Of a stretch of DNA of 33,816 nt, positions 1-10,031 are shown piece after piece. The notes under the pieces are model-generated. The model saw nothing but the letters and a program-made list of their open reading frames with translations, was not told the DNA's origin and ran no database searches. A program made the translations under genes and the position numbers. Source of the DNA: Candidatus Nanopelagicales bacterium (GTDB lineage Bacteria; Actinomycetota; Actinomycetes; S36-B12); NCBI GenBank assembly GCA_012103605.1, contig WLWL01000012.1, forward strand, positions 1-33,816, given 5' to 3'. Position 1 is the stretch's first letter. Each line of letters starts with the position of its first letter.

Positions 1-85
1 ACGTGGTGATGAGAAGGACCACTCCCAGGGCAACGGCAATCGTTACCGGGATGTCCCACCAAGGTTGCCGACCGCGATCGGCCAA
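1..85 (-). CDS. lepB: Signal peptidase I, 5' end only (partial)
   Basis: Twenty-eight codons are visible before the window ends. The reading starts at TTG (83-85), three bases after the rplS stop codon (88-90). It encodes a short basic start, then WWDIPVTIAVA and a hydrophobic run ending GVVLLITT, which looks like the N-terminal membrane anchor of a type I signal peptidase. LepB removes signal peptides from exported proteins at the membrane. rplS followed by lepB is a common actinobacterial order, which supports the call. The catalytic Ser/Lys part lies outside the window, so identity rests on the anchor and the context. Confidence 0.65.
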   Translation of the reverse strand, partial: MADRGRQPWWDIPVTIAVALGVVLLITT

Positions 86-87
86 TG

Positions 88-642
88 TCAGTTCTCCGAG
101 GCTGTGGGCGCGGCGTCATCCGACGGCGCAGCTTCATCCGTCGACACGGTGTCTTCCGTCGACATGGTGTCTTCCACTGGTGCGGAGTCATCCGTCGACA
201 CGGCTTCATCCGTCGACACAGCATCGTCCATCGGCGCTGCGTCATCCATCGACCCAGCGTCATCCATCGGAGCTGCAGTGGCGGCCGCTGCCGGTGAGTT
301 GTCTCGACGCTCACGGATCTTCGCGGCCTTACCGCGCAAACCACGCAGGTAGTAGAGCTTGGCGCGACGAACGTCACCACGGGTGACGACCTCGATCTTC
401 TCCACGATGGGTGAGTGCAACGGGAAGGTGCGCTCGACGCCCACGCCGTAGGAAACCTTGCGAACGGTGTAGGTCTCACTGGCTCCGGAACCGGAGCGGG
501 CGATCACGACGCCCTGGAACACCTGCACACGGGTCTTGTTGCCTTCGACGACCTTCACGTGAACCTTCACGGTGTCGCCGGCGCGGAAATCGGGAATGTC
601 GTCGCGCAAAGAGGCGGCGTCGACGGGGTCGAGGGTCTTCAT
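88..642 (-). CDS. rplS: 50S ribosomal protein L19 with hexapeptide-repeat acidic tail
   Basis: L19 sits at the 30S-50S interface of the ribosome. Residues 1-115 are a full L19 domain: [37 protein letters not shown] and [18 protein letters not shown] are all diagnostic. The ATG at 642 was chosen because it begins the L19 homology and follows the purine-rich AGAGAAG. The frame stays open upstream to 1029, but that part is antisense to trmD and not L19-like. The protein is 184 residues where about 115 is usual. The extra 60 residues (125-184) form ten units of six residues of the pattern P/S-M/T-D/E-D-A-x. It is the last ribosomal gene of the trmD-rimM group and is followed by lepB. Confidence 0.96.
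   Translation of the reverse strand: MKTLDPVDAASLRDDIPDFRAGDTVKVHVKVVEGNKTRVQVFQGVVIARSGSGASETYTVRKVSYGVGVERTFPLHSPIVEKIEVVTRGDVRRAKLYYLRGLRGKAAKIRERRDNSPAAAATAAPMDDAGSMDDAAPMDDAVSTDEAVSTDDSAPVEDTMSTEDTVSTDEAAPSDDAAPTASEN
91..270 (-). repeat. 18-bp tandem repeat coding a hexapeptide tail in L19
   Basis: Ten consecutive 18-bp units encode [54 protein letters not shown] and PTASEN. The units are diverged at the DNA level but stay in phase with the codons. That suggests expansion by replication slippage with the amino-acid pattern retained. The array ends exactly at the stop codon. Confidence 0.85.
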
Positions 643-811
643 CGTTGCTTCTCTTCCTGCAAGCGCCACAAGTCGCCCACGGTTGTGTGGGGTGGTGCCG
701 TCCTCATGCGTCCCTTGTGGCAGACGTCGAACCGGCCGGCCAAGTGTGCCACATCCTCCCCGTGCCCCCGCGAACGGGCGGCTCGGACAAGGTGAGATGA
801 CTCGATCAGCG
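643..811 (-). other. trmD-rplS spacer with leader-like inverted repeat
   Basis: This 169-bp spacer is long for an otherwise tightly packed group, so rplS may have its own promoter or a leader. I see no convincing -10 box. The sequence GTGGCA (717-722) is complementary to TGCCAC (747-752), with the GGCCGG palindrome between them. This could fold as a hairpin in an rplS leader RNA. It has no T-tract, so it is not a typical intrinsic terminator. Confidence 0.3.
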
Positions 812-1519
812 TCAGGGATTGGGGAGGTCGGGGCGCCGGGCACGCGTTCGTTCCTCGGCCTGCTGCCTGCGCCATGCGTCGATCCGCGCATGATCACCAG
901 ACAGCAGCACATCCGGAACCTCGAGGTTCCGCCAGGCGGGTGGCCTGGTGAAGACCGGGCCTTCCAAGGCAGCGCCGTCGACCTTGCTGAAGGAGTCGTC
1001 CACAGCGCTGTCTGCATTTCCCAACACACCCGGCTTCAGGCGAACCGCAGCCTCCACCATGGCGAGCGCAGCGGCCTCACCGCCAGCGAGAACGTAATCG
1101 CCTATCGAGTACTCCCGCACACCCGCCCAGTCGTCACGACCGGCGTAGTGCTCGGCCACCCGCGAGTCGATTCCTTCGTATCGTCCGCACGCGATCACGA
1201 CGTGCTCAATGTCAGATACTTCTGCGGCCGCATCCTGATCGAATTGATAACCCGAGGGGCTTGGGATAACGAGAACCGGAGGCTGCTTCACAGATGCTCG
1301 GATGGCATCCAAGGCCGCACCCCACGGTTCGGGAAGCATCACCATTCCGGGGCCGCCGCCATACGGGGTGTCATCCACGCTTCGGTGCTTGTCGGTGGCG
1401 AATTCGCGAAGGTCGTGCACCCGGATGTCAACGATGCCGGCTTCTCGAGCTTTCCCCACGAGGGACAGCTCCAGCGGTGCCAAGTACTCGGGGAAGATCG
1501 AAACGATGTCGATACGCAT
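812..1519 (-). CDS. trmD: tRNA (guanine-N1-)-methyltransferase TrmD
   Basis: TrmD methylates N1 of G37 in tRNAs that read CNN codons, using S-adenosylmethionine, and so prevents +1 frameshifting. The 235-residue product is normal length. It begins [13 protein letters not shown] and carries the substrate loop YGGGPGM (53-59) and the SPOUT knot segments GRYEGID (112-118) and [11 protein letters not shown] (138-148). Its ATG overlaps the rimM stop as ATGA, so the two genes are probably translationally coupled. Order rimM-trmD-rplS is the usual one. Confidence 0.97.
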   Translation of the reverse strand: MRIDIVSIFPEYLAPLELSLVGKAREAGIVDIRVHDLREFATDKHRSVDDTPYGGGPGMVMLPEPWGAALDAIRASVKQPPVLVIPSPSGYQFDQDAAAEVSDIEHVVIACGRYEGIDSRVAEHYAGRDDWAGVREYSIGDYVLAGGEAAALAMVEAAVRLKPGVLGNADSAVDDSFSKVDGAALEGPVFTRPPAWRNLEVPDVLLSGDHARIDAWRRQQAEERTRARRPDLPNP

Positions 1520-2058
1520 CAGTCGTCGTCTCCTGGCTCCAGGAGACCCTCCGGCGGGGTGATGACGATTCGCTTGGCGCTCACATCGATCTGGGAAACG
1601 AACGCGGACACGAAGGGGATGAGCACTTCTCGCTCATCCGGTGTCACGACAACCAGGAGGTCTTGCCCCGGAAGGTGTGAAACCTCACGCACAACGCCGA
1701 TCACGACGCCGTCGGAATCGCTGTCGGAATCACTGCCGTCAACAACGACCTCGCACCCTTCGAGGTCGGAGTCGTAGAACTCTTCTGGGTCCTCCGGGCG
1801 CTCATCGGCCGGACGATCGACACTCACCAGCGCATTGCGCAATTGCTCCACGGCGGTGCGATCCTCGTACCCCTCGAAGGTCACCAGGAGACGGCCGCTG
1901 TGCCAGGTAGCCGTAGCGACCGTCAGATCGAGTCCGGAGTCGGTAAGCAGTCGTGCGCCCACCGCGAAACGCTTGTCCGGCTCGTCCGTGCGAACCTCAA
2001 TGGTCGCCGCCCCTTTCACCCCGTGCGGTCGACCGATGCGCCCGACAACGACGAGCAC
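1519..2058 (-). CDS. rimM: 16S rRNA processing protein RimM
   Basis: RimM helps mature the head of the 30S subunit and binds S19. The 179-residue protein starts at GTG, 8 bases after the KH gene's stop. It shows the N-terminal RimM signature [12 protein letters not shown] (5-16), then a C-terminal PRC-barrel region ([13 protein letters not shown], about 92-104, and REVLIPFV near 143-150). An acidic Ser-Asp run (residues 107-116, [10 protein letters not shown]) interrupts a barrel loop and looks like a small local expansion. It overlaps trmD by four bases. Confidence 0.95.
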   Translation of the reverse strand: MLVVVGRIGRPHGVKGAATIEVRTDEPDKRFAVGARLLTDSGLDLTVATATWHSGRLLVTFEGYEDRTAVEQLRNALVSVDRPADERPEDPEEFYDSDLEGCEVVVDGSDSDSDSDGVVIGVVREVSHLPGQDLLVVVTPDEREVLIPFVSAFVSQIDVSAKRIVITPPEGLLEPGDDD

Positions 2059-2066
2059 GGTGGGAC

Positions 2067-2306
2067 TTAGCGTTCTGCCACGTCGAGGAAGTCGACGCGC
2101 ACGCCACGACCACCGTTGATCGACGTGATCACGGTGCGTAGCGCTGTGGCTGTGCGACCACTCCTGCCGATGACGCGACCCATATCCGCGGGGTTCACAC
2201 TCACTTCCAGTGTGGCGCCGCGGCGGCCCGAACGCTCGGACACTGAGACGTCGTCGGGGTTGTCCACGATGCCGCGGACGAGATGGCCGAGCGCCTCGTC
2301 GAGCAT
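2067..2306 (-). CDS. khpA: KH-domain RNA-binding protein (KhpA family)
   Basis: This 79-residue single KH domain has the GxxG loop G47-R-S-G50 in VIGRSGRTATALR. KhpA-type proteins bind RNA. In Gram-positive bacteria they pair with KhpB/Jag and affect cell length and division. The gene lies between rpsP and rimM, its near-universal position in Actinobacteria and Firmicutes. Its ATG shares one base with the rpsP stop (TAATG), which implies coupled translation. Confidence 0.93.
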   Translation of the reverse strand: MLDEALGHLVRGIVDNPDDVSVSERSGRRGATLEVSVNPADMGRVIGRSGRTATALRTVITSINGGRGVRVDFLDVAER

Positions 2307-2917
2307 TACTCGGACGCTTCCTCAGCAGATGCCTCAGCAGACGGTGCTTCTGCAGCCGGCTCTTCGGCCGGAGCGTCAGCCGGTGCGTCTGCCGCTTCCT
2401 CCGCAGCTGCTGCAGCGGGCTCTTCAGCGGGTGCCTCCGCGGGTGCGTCTGCCGGTGCCTCCGCGGGTGCGGCGGCTTCCTCAGCAGCCTGCGCAGCGGG
2501 CTCCTCAGCAGCCTCTTCGCTTACTGCGGCTTCCTTGGGCTTGGCTTTGGCCGGCGCGGGTGTCTTGGGCTCGGAAGCCGCTTCCTTCACCGCTGCCTCG
2601 TAGGCGACCTTCTTGTCTGCCTTCGGCTCAGCCACTTGCAGTGTGCCTTCGGCGCCGGGCTCGCCCTTGAACTTCTGCCAATCGCCGGTGACCTTCAAAA
2701 TGGCGGCGACGGCCTCGGTCGGCTGCGCGCCGACTCCGAGCCAGTACTGAACCCGCTCCGAGTCCACGCGAATGATGCTGGGGTCCTCGAGCGGCTGGTA
2801 GATGCCGATCTCTTCGATCGCGCGGCCGTTACGAGCCGTTCGCGAGTCCGCGACGACGACGCGGTATTGGGGTGCGTGGACCTTGCCCACGCGCTTCAAC
2901 TTGATCTTGACTGCCAC
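2306..2917 (-). CDS. rpsP: 30S ribosomal protein S16 with long Ala/Glu/Pro tail
   Basis: S16 is an assembly protein of the small subunit. Residues 1-85 match the family: [21 protein letters not shown]-like [38 protein letters not shown]. The GTG start follows AGGAGAG with about 9 bases of spacing. The product is 203 residues where 80-100 is common. After residue 112 it becomes a Lys/Ala/Pro linker, then from about 129 to the end a run built of A, E, P and D. Tails on actinobacterial S16 are known, but this one is long. The gene heads the rpsP-khpA-rimM-trmD group. Confidence 0.96.
   Translation of the reverse strand: MAVKIKLKRVGKVHAPQYRVVVADSRTARNGRAIEEIGIYQPLEDPSIIRVDSERVQYWLGVGAQPTEAVAAILKVTGDWQKFKGEPGAEGTLQVAEPKADKKVAYEAAVKEAASEPKTPAPAKAKPKEAAVSEEAAEEPAAQAAEEAAAPAEAPADAPAEAPAEEPAAAAAEEAADAPADAPAEEPAAEAPSAEASAEEASE
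2309..2533 (-). repeat. Low-complexity Ala/Glu/Pro tail of S16
   Basis: The last 75 codons of rpsP use almost only Ala, Glu, Pro and Asp, in imperfect APAEEP, ADAPA and AAEEA units. The GC-rich repeats read as long open frames in several phases on the opposite strand. Those are by-products and not genes. Confidence 0.8.
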
Positions 2918-3076
2918 GGGTGGCTGCTCTCCTGACGTGTGGTGGACGGCTTCGCACCGGCGTGGGGTGCCGTGCTGGGCCGACTCTCGGACCGACGCGG
3001 GCGAGGTGAGAGGGCCTCGCCTTCGTCGAGAACGTGCTGAGTCTGCCAGAGGTAGCGGCGTGCAGGCCGCCCGGGG
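2918..3076 (-). other. ffh-rpsP spacer, probable rpsP leader
   Basis: The spacer holds two short inverted repeats. GGCGAGG (3000-3006) pairs with CCTCGCC (3015-3021), and GCACC (2954-2958) pairs with GGTGC (2966-2970). Neither is followed by a T-tract. They may structure the 5' leader of the rpsP transcript. I could not identify a clear promoter. Confidence 0.3.
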
Positions 3077-4618
3077 CTAGGAGAGCAGCTTCTTGAGATC
3101 GTCGGGGAGATCGGAGAGGTCCGGCGGCGTCATCGGTGCCGCGTCCGCCCCGGTCGTGGCGGGCTGTCCCGCCTCCTGGGCCGCCCTCTTCGCCGGGTTT
3201 CCGCTCCGGCCCTTCTTGGCTTTGCGTCCGGCCTGCTTGGGCATCTTCCCCTTGGACTTCTTTCCGCCCCCTGCCCCCGGAGCCCCCGGCATTCCTGGCA
3301 TTCCCGGCATGCCGCCGCCCTTGCCCATCTGCTTCATCATCTTCTGGGCCTCACCGAAACGATCGATGAGCGAGTTGACGTCGCTGACCTGAGTGCCCGA
3401 ACCGTTCGCGATGCGTGTCCGGCGCGAGCCATTGAGGATCTTGGGGTCCTGGCGCTCCGCAGGTGTCATCGACTGGATGATCGCCGACACCCGATCCAAT
3501 TCACGATCGTCGACCTGATCCAACTGGGCCTTCATGTCCCCCATGCCGGGGAGCATCCCCAAGATCTTGCCCAGGGATCCCATCTTCTTGATGGATTGCA
3601 TCTGTTCGAGAAAATCCTCGAGGGTGAAGTCTTCGCCCGAGGTGACCTTGCGGGCCATCTTCTCGGCTTGTTCGGCGTCGAACGCCTTCTCGGCTTGCTC
3701 GATCAACGTCAGGACATCGCCCATATCCAAGATGCGATTGGCCATCCGGTCGGGGTGGAAAGCCTCGAAGTCGGACAACTGTTCGCCGACCGACGCGAAC
3801 ATGATCGGCTTGCCGGTGACGGTGACTATCGACAAAGCCGCACCACCGCGGGCGTCACCGTCGAGTTTGGTCAACACGGCGCCGTCGAAACCGACCTGCT
3901 CACCGAATTTCTCCGCCGTCGTGACAGCGTCTTGACCGATCATCGCGTCGACGACGAGCAAGACGTTCTCCGGCTGCACGGCATCGCGAACCCGACGCAG
4001 TTCATCCATCAACTCCGCGTCGATGGCCAAGCGGCCGGCTGTGTCGACGATGACGACGTCGTGCAGGGCGCCCTCGGCATGTCGACGCGACTCGCGGGCG
4101 ACCTGCACCGGATCGCCAACCCCGTTCCCTGGCTCTGGGGCAAAGACGGGAACGTCCGCCCGCTCCCCCATCACGCGCAACTGATCCACAGCGTTGGGAC
4201 GTTGCAGATCTGCGGCCACCAACAAGGGGGTGTGACCGTCGGCCTTCAAGTGAGCGGCGAGTTTGCCCGCCAGTGTCGTCTTGCCCGCACCTTGCAGACC
4301 GGTCAGCAGAATGAAGGTCGGCCCGGTCTTGGCGAACTGCAGCGGCCTGGTCTGACCACCGAGAATGTCGATGAGTTCTTCATGAACGATCTTGACGACC
4401 TGCTGCCCCGGATTCAGGGCACCGGACACCTCCGATGACAGAGCTCGTTCCTTGACTCGCGCAGCGAACGCGCGGACCACAGGCAGGGCCACGTCGGCCT
4501 CGAGCAACGCCGTGCGGATCTCCTTGACGGTGGCATCGATATCCGCTTCAGACAGGCGACCTTTGCCCCGCAGACCCTTGAAGGTCTCGGACAACCGGTC
4601 CGACAGCGACCCGAACAC
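3077..4618 (-). CDS. ffh: Signal recognition particle protein Ffh
   Basis: Ffh is the GTPase of the signal recognition particle. It binds 4.5S RNA and nascent membrane proteins and docks on FtsY. The GTG at 4618 (VFGSLSDRLSETF) was chosen because the family N-terminus begins there and GAGGAG lies just upstream; the frame extends to 4732 without homology. In 513 residues it has the N domain, P-loop GLQGAGKTT (about 105-113), DTAGR (about 192) and TKLDGDARGG (about 247). The Met-rich M domain follows, ending in MPGMPGMPG and a basic Lys/Gly/Pro tail typical of Actinobacteria. It follows glnD after 55 bp. Confidence 0.97.
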   Translation of the reverse strand: MFGSLSDRLSETFKGLRGKGRLSEADIDATVKEIRTALLEADVALPVVRAFAARVKERALSSEVSGALNPGQQVVKIVHEELIDILGGQTRPLQFAKTGPTFILLTGLQGAGKTTLAGKLAAHLKADGHTPLLVAADLQRPNAVDQLRVMGERADVPVFAPEPGNGVGDPVQVARESRRHAEGALHDVVIVDTAGRLAIDAELMDELRRVRDAVQPENVLLVVDAMIGQDAVTTAEKFGEQVGFDGAVLTKLDGDARGGAALSIVTVTGKPIMFASVGEQLSDFEAFHPDRMANRILDMGDVLTLIEQAEKAFDAEQAEKMARKVTSGEDFTLEDFLEQMQSIKKMGSLGKILGMLPGMGDMKAQLDQVDDRELDRVSAIIQSMTPAERQDPKILNGSRRTRIANGSGTQVSDVNSLIDRFGEAQKMMKQMGKGGGMPGMPGMPGAPGAGGGKKSKGKMPKQAGRKAKKGRSGNPAKRAAQEAGQPATTGADAAPMTPPDLSDLPDDLKKLLS

Positions 4619-4673
4619 ACCTGCTCCTCGAACGACGACGACACCCACAACGCGCCGAATGCGCCCCGTCAGA

Positions 4674-7022
4674 CTAACGCGCCTCCACGGCCGCTTGAAC
4701 CGTGGTTCGCACAGCGTGCGCGTGATCGTCACTCAGCGGTGCGCCGAGGCGATCGGTCACGAAGAAGGCATCCACGACCTCCGACCCGAGCGTGTCGATC
4801 TTCGCACCCGTCACCCGGCAGTCGGCCGCAACAAGGGCGGACGTGATGCGGTGCAGCAGGGCTGTCTCGTCGTGGGCGCGCACCTCAATGACCGTGTGGG
4901 TGGCCGCTGAGTCCTCGACGATGACTCTCGGTGCGGCTCCGGTAGAACCCGATGCCGGTGATTCGCTGCGCCGACGCAGTCGATCCTCGACATCGAGATC
5001 GCCGGCGAGGGCCGCTCGAAAATCCGACGCCATCGCCCGGACGTCCGGAGGATCGCCGAACAGTGGCTTCACAAGCCATTGTTGCGCGGCCCTGTCCGAT
5101 TCGGTTCGGATGCGCGCTCCTCGCACCTGCAATCGGTGCAGGGAGAGGACTCCCGCGACGAGAGCAAGGAGACCGAAACGATCCGGAGCGGACACCACGA
5201 TGGAGAAGCCGTCCTCGACCGGCTCCAGACGCAGCGACGGTTCACCCTGTTCGGCCAGTGCCGTCACCACGGCGGGGGACTCCTGCACGGTCGATCGCGC
5301 GTGCCCTTGCATCTGCGCTCGCGATTCGGTGACCAGGTCGGTGATCAGCCGACGACGCCACGAACTGCGCACCGATGGTCCGGTCGCTTCGGCGTCGGCC
5401 CATGTCAGCGCGTGCAGAAGTTCCAGGCTCTCGACGTTGGGCACCAGCTCCACGATGGTTGCCACGGTGGCCGGATCGTCAAGGTCACGACGGGTGGCGA
5501 TATCCGGCAGCAGGAGGTGGTGGCGAACCAGCAATTCGAGAGTGTCCACATCGGCGGGGTCGAAGCCCATGCGCTCGGCGATGTCGCGTGTCATGTCGGC
5601 GCCGACGATGCTGTGGTCACCCGGGTAGCCCTTGCCGATGTCATGCAGGAAAGCACCCACGAGAAGCAGATCCGGGCGCACGACATCGCGTGCTCGCTGT
5701 CCGGCATGAACAGCCGATTCGACCAGGTGACGATCCACCGTGAACTCGTGCATGGGGTTGCGCTGCGGGAGGGATCGGACCGCCTCCCATTCGGGAATGA
5801 GGCCCGAAACGATGCCCGCGTGATCCAGGGCCTCTAACACCGGCACCGCCGCTCGACCTGCACCCAGAAGCGACACCCACGATTGGCGTACGTCGCTGTT
5901 CCACGGTTCTGGGATGGGAAGGCATTGCGAGACTCGCTCCACCGTGGACGGCGCCAGCATGACGGATGCTTGAGCGGCAGCGGCCGCAGCCCGCAACAGC
6001 AACCCGCGATCGTTCTCCGGTGAAGCACCGCGCGCCAGCGCGACTTCTCCCTCGACGAGCACCACCCCCTCCGCCAAGGGAACGCGCTCGGGGCCCTTCG
6101 ACGGTGAGGCGGACCGACGCGTTAATCGCCGCAACACCCGGGGCGCCAGCGAGGGGGGTTTCCGCGTTGCCCGAAGGGCGCGATACCACGCGACATCGCT
6201 CGCGTAGGCGATGTCGCGGGCCGCCAGATACACGGTCCGCAGGAGATCGTCCGCCGTCGCCTCGTTACCCAAGAGCTCGGTCATCTCAGCGGCGATGTCG
6301 TCTTGTTCCTGCATGGCCAGGCGGTCCCGCAGGCCCCTGGCGTGCAGTGCGTCTCGCACGTCCAGCAGAGTCGAGACAGCCGACGGCCATTCCGTCCGCG
6401 GGACTTCGACCGTCCACGACGCTGCAAGAGCCCGCAGCAGCACCGCATCGCGCAATCCCCCGTAGGCCTCCTTAACGTCCGGCTCCAACAATTGAGCGAG
6501 ATCCCCTACGCGAGAGCGCCGTGCCATGGCCGTCGCGTGCAATTCCACGAGCCGGTCTCCCGCACTCGCCCGCCAATCACCCAAGATCCCCGTTCGCAGC
6601 GACTCCCCGAGCTCGGTGTTCCCTGCCACGACCCGTGCGTCGATAAGCCCGAGCACCACCTTGAAGTCTTCTTGCGCGAGAGTGCGGGCCTGGGCGATCG
6701 TGCGCACGGAGTGATCGAGTGCGATCTTGGAGTCCCATATCGGATACCACAACGACGATGCGACATCTTCGACACGAAGTGCAGAAGGCTCGTGGACCAA
6801 AACGACGTCTAGGTCACTCCCGAGTGAGAGCTCCCGTCGGCCGTAACCGCCGACGGCGAGCAGCGAGAACTGTGTGGGATCCGCACCGTGCTGGGTGATT
6901 GCATCAGCAAACAGACCTCTGAGCCAGCCATCTGTCGCATCCGACAGCAGTGCTCGGCGCTCGGACCCTTGCAGGTCCGAGCGCCGAGCGATGTTTTGCC
7001 GTTCCTCGACGAGCTGACTCAT
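4674..7022 (-). CDS. glnD: [Protein-PII] nucleotidylyltransferase GlnD
   Basis: GlnD modifies the PII protein GlnK when nitrogen is short and reverses this when it is plentiful. In studied actinobacteria (Corynebacterium, Streptomyces) it adenylylates rather than uridylylates. The 782-residue protein has the nucleotidyltransferase motif GGYGRREL...GSDLD (G58-G59, D70, D72). It also has an HD hydrolase site (H460-D461, LHDIGKGYPGDHS) and two C-terminal ACT domains (about 606-680 and 706-782) for glutamine sensing. The ATG at 7022 is four bases beyond the glnK stop; the frame runs on upstream but into glnK. It is the last gene of the amtB-glnK-glnD operon. Confidence 0.95.
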   Translation of the reverse strand: MSQLVEERQNIARRSDLQGSERRALLSDATDGWLRGLFADAITQHGADPTQFSLLAVGGYGRRELSLGSDLDVVLVHEPSALRVEDVASSLWYPIWDSKIALDHSVRTIAQARTLAQEDFKVVLGLIDARVVAGNTELGESLRTGILGDWRASAGDRLVELHATAMARRSRVGDLAQLLEPDVKEAYGGLRDAVLLRALAASWTVEVPRTEWPSAVSTLLDVRDALHARGLRDRLAMQEQDDIAAEMTELLGNEATADDLLRTVYLAARDIAYASDVAWYRALRATRKPPSLAPRVLRRLTRRSASPSKGPERVPLAEGVVLVEGEVALARGASPENDRGLLLRAAAAAAQASVMLAPSTVERVSQCLPIPEPWNSDVRQSWVSLLGAGRAAVPVLEALDHAGIVSGLIPEWEAVRSLPQRNPMHEFTVDRHLVESAVHAGQRARDVVRPDLLLVGAFLHDIGKGYPGDHSIVGADMTRDIAERMGFDPADVDTLELLVRHHLLLPDIATRRDLDDPATVATIVELVPNVESLELLHALTWADAEATGPSVRSSWRRRLITDLVTESRAQMQGHARSTVQESPAVVTALAEQGEPSLRLEPVEDGFSIVVSAPDRFGLLALVAGVLSLHRLQVRGARIRTESDRAAQQWLVKPLFGDPPDVRAMASDFRAALAGDLDVEDRLRRRSESPASGSTGAAPRVIVEDSAATHTVIEVRAHDETALLHRITSALVAADCRVTGAKIDTLGSEVVDAFFVTDRLGAPLSDDHAHAVRTTVQAAVEAR

Positions 7023-7026
7023 CGAA

Positions 7027-8666
<1,640 letters not shown>

Positions 8667-8718
8667 AAGTCCTACCTCCTGTTGTGTGGCCCTAGCGTCG
8701 CTAAGGAAACAGGTGTGG

Positions 8719-8788
8719 GATTTCAGCAAGTAACGCGAAAGGTTTCGCGCGGGTGACGAAACCACCCCGCATGTTTCGGGTGCGTTAC
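8719..8788 (-). promoter_or_regulatory. Tandem GlnR-type operator boxes upstream of amtB
   Basis: Read on the amtB strand, box A is GTAAC-6 nt-GAAAC (8773-8788) and box B is GTCAC-6 nt-GAAAC (8742-8757). A weaker third copy, GTTAC-6 nt-AAATC, lies at 8719-8734. This matches the GlnR consensus gTnAC-n6-GaAAC known from Streptomyces and Mycobacterium amtB promoters. Boxes A and B are offset by 31 bp, about three helical turns, where two turns is usual. I infer GlnR activation of amtB-glnK-glnD under nitrogen limitation. I could not place the -10 box with confidence. Confidence 0.75.
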
Positions 8789-8797
8789 ATCCGGCGT

Positions 8798-10003
8798 TTA
8801 GGCCAGCAGTGCGTCGACGAACTCTCCTGCTTCGAAGGGCGCGAGGTCGTCGGGGCCCTCCCCCAGGCCTACGAGTTTGATCGGCACCCCGAGCTCGCGT
8901 TGAACGGACACCACGATTCCGCCCTTGGCGGTCCCATCGAGCTTGGTCAACACGATTCCGGTGACGTCCACCACCTCGGCGAAGACCCGGGCCTGCACGA
9001 GGCCGTTCTGGCCGGTGGTGGCATCAAGCACGAGGAGGACCTCGTCGACCTGGCTGTTCTTCTCCACCACCCGCTTGACCTTGCCCAGTTCGTCCATCAA
9101 GCCCGTCTTGGTGTGTAAGCGCCCGGCAGTGTCGACCACCACGGCGTCGAGTCCGGCGTTGCTAGCTACCTCGACCGCTTCGAAGGCAACTGACGCGGGG
9201 TCTCCGCCTTCCGGGCCTCGAACTACGACGGCTCCTACTCGGTCGCCCCACGTTTGCAGTTGCTCCGCCGCAGCGGCTCGGAAAGTGTCGGCGGCGCCGA
9301 GGAGGACGGTGCGTCCGTCTGCCACGAGAACTCGGGCCAACTTTCCGCTCGTCGTGGTCTTGCCCGTGCCATTGACCCCGACCACCAGAATGACCGCGGG
9401 TCGTCCGCCGGCCTTGGTCTTCACGGTGCGATCCATGGTCGGATCGACCAAGGCCAGCAACTCATCGCGCAGCAACGAGCGCACGGAATCCGCATCACGA
9501 GCACCCTCCACCTGGATGCGGCTGCGCAGCCGATCCATCAATTCGGTGGTCGCTGCGACACCGAGGTCCGCGGTGAGCAAGATCTCTTCGACCTGCTCCC
9601 AGGTGTCCTCGTCAACATCGTCTTTGGCGAGCAGCGAGAGCAAGCTCTTACCGAGGGCGTTGTTGCTTCGCGCGAGTCGCTCGCGAAGTCGGTGCAGGCG
9701 ACCCTTGGTCGGCTCGGGTGCCTCGACCTCCCAGACCGCCTCTGTGGAAACCGCCTCTCCAGCATCCGGTTCGGTGTCTGGCTCGTCCAGCACGCTGGTT
9801 GCAACATCGGTGACGTTTCGCCTCGGTGTGTCACGCGGAACGGAGTCGTCGTCCCCGACGCCCGGGGCGTAATCGATGCCGGGCCGCGGCTTGCTCGGCG
9901 CGGAAGTGGTCGACCCCCGCCCACGCATGAGAGCGATGCCCGCGCCAATGACGAAACCAAGAAGCACGACGGCGATCACTACGTACCAGGTCAGCGACTC
10001 CAT
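8798..10003 (-). CDS. ftsY: Signal recognition particle receptor FtsY
   Basis: FtsY is the membrane-associated SRP receptor GTPase, partner of Ffh. The 401-residue protein has an N-terminal transmembrane helix (about 6-25, WYVVIAVVLLGFVIGAGIAL), then an acidic linker to about 105. The NG domain follows: P-loop GVNGTGKTTT (about 207), DTAGR (about 288) and TKLDGTAKGG (about 350). A true membrane anchor is usual for actinobacterial FtsY, unlike the E. coli form. It follows smc after 28 bp and may be co-transcribed with it. Confidence 0.97.
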   Translation of the reverse strand: MESLTWYVVIAVVLLGFVIGAGIALMRGRGSTTSAPSKPRPGIDYAPGVGDDDSVPRDTPRRNVTDVATSVLDEPDTEPDAGEAVSTEAVWEVEAPEPTKGRLHRLRERLARSNNALGKSLLSLLAKDDVDEDTWEQVEEILLTADLGVAATTELMDRLRSRIQVEGARDADSVRSLLRDELLALVDPTMDRTVKTKAGGRPAVILVVGVNGTGKTTTSGKLARVLVADGRTVLLGAADTFRAAAAEQLQTWGDRVGAVVVRGPEGGDPASVAFEAVEVASNAGLDAVVVDTAGRLHTKTGLMDELGKVKRVVEKNSQVDEVLLVLDATTGQNGLVQARVFAEVVDVTGIVLTKLDGTAKGGIVVSVQRELGVPIKLVGLGEGPDDLAPFEAGEFVDALLA

Positions 10004-10031
10004 AGTTGATCAGTCTCTCAGGAGTCGACCG

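Noticed and set aside
100-270. Short regularly spaced repeats resembling a CRISPR array
   Set aside because: The repeats are 18 bp, diverged, in phase with codons and end at the rplS stop codon. There are no spacers and no cas genes.
572-1777. 401-codon open frame on the plus strand
   Set aside because: It lies antisense to trmD and rimM, has no recognisable domain and a composition typical of a GC-rich shadow frame.
4619-4732. N-terminal extension of Ffh to ATG 4732
   Set aside because: The extra 38 residues overlap glnD, do not resemble the family, and the GTG at 4618 has a good ribosome binding site.
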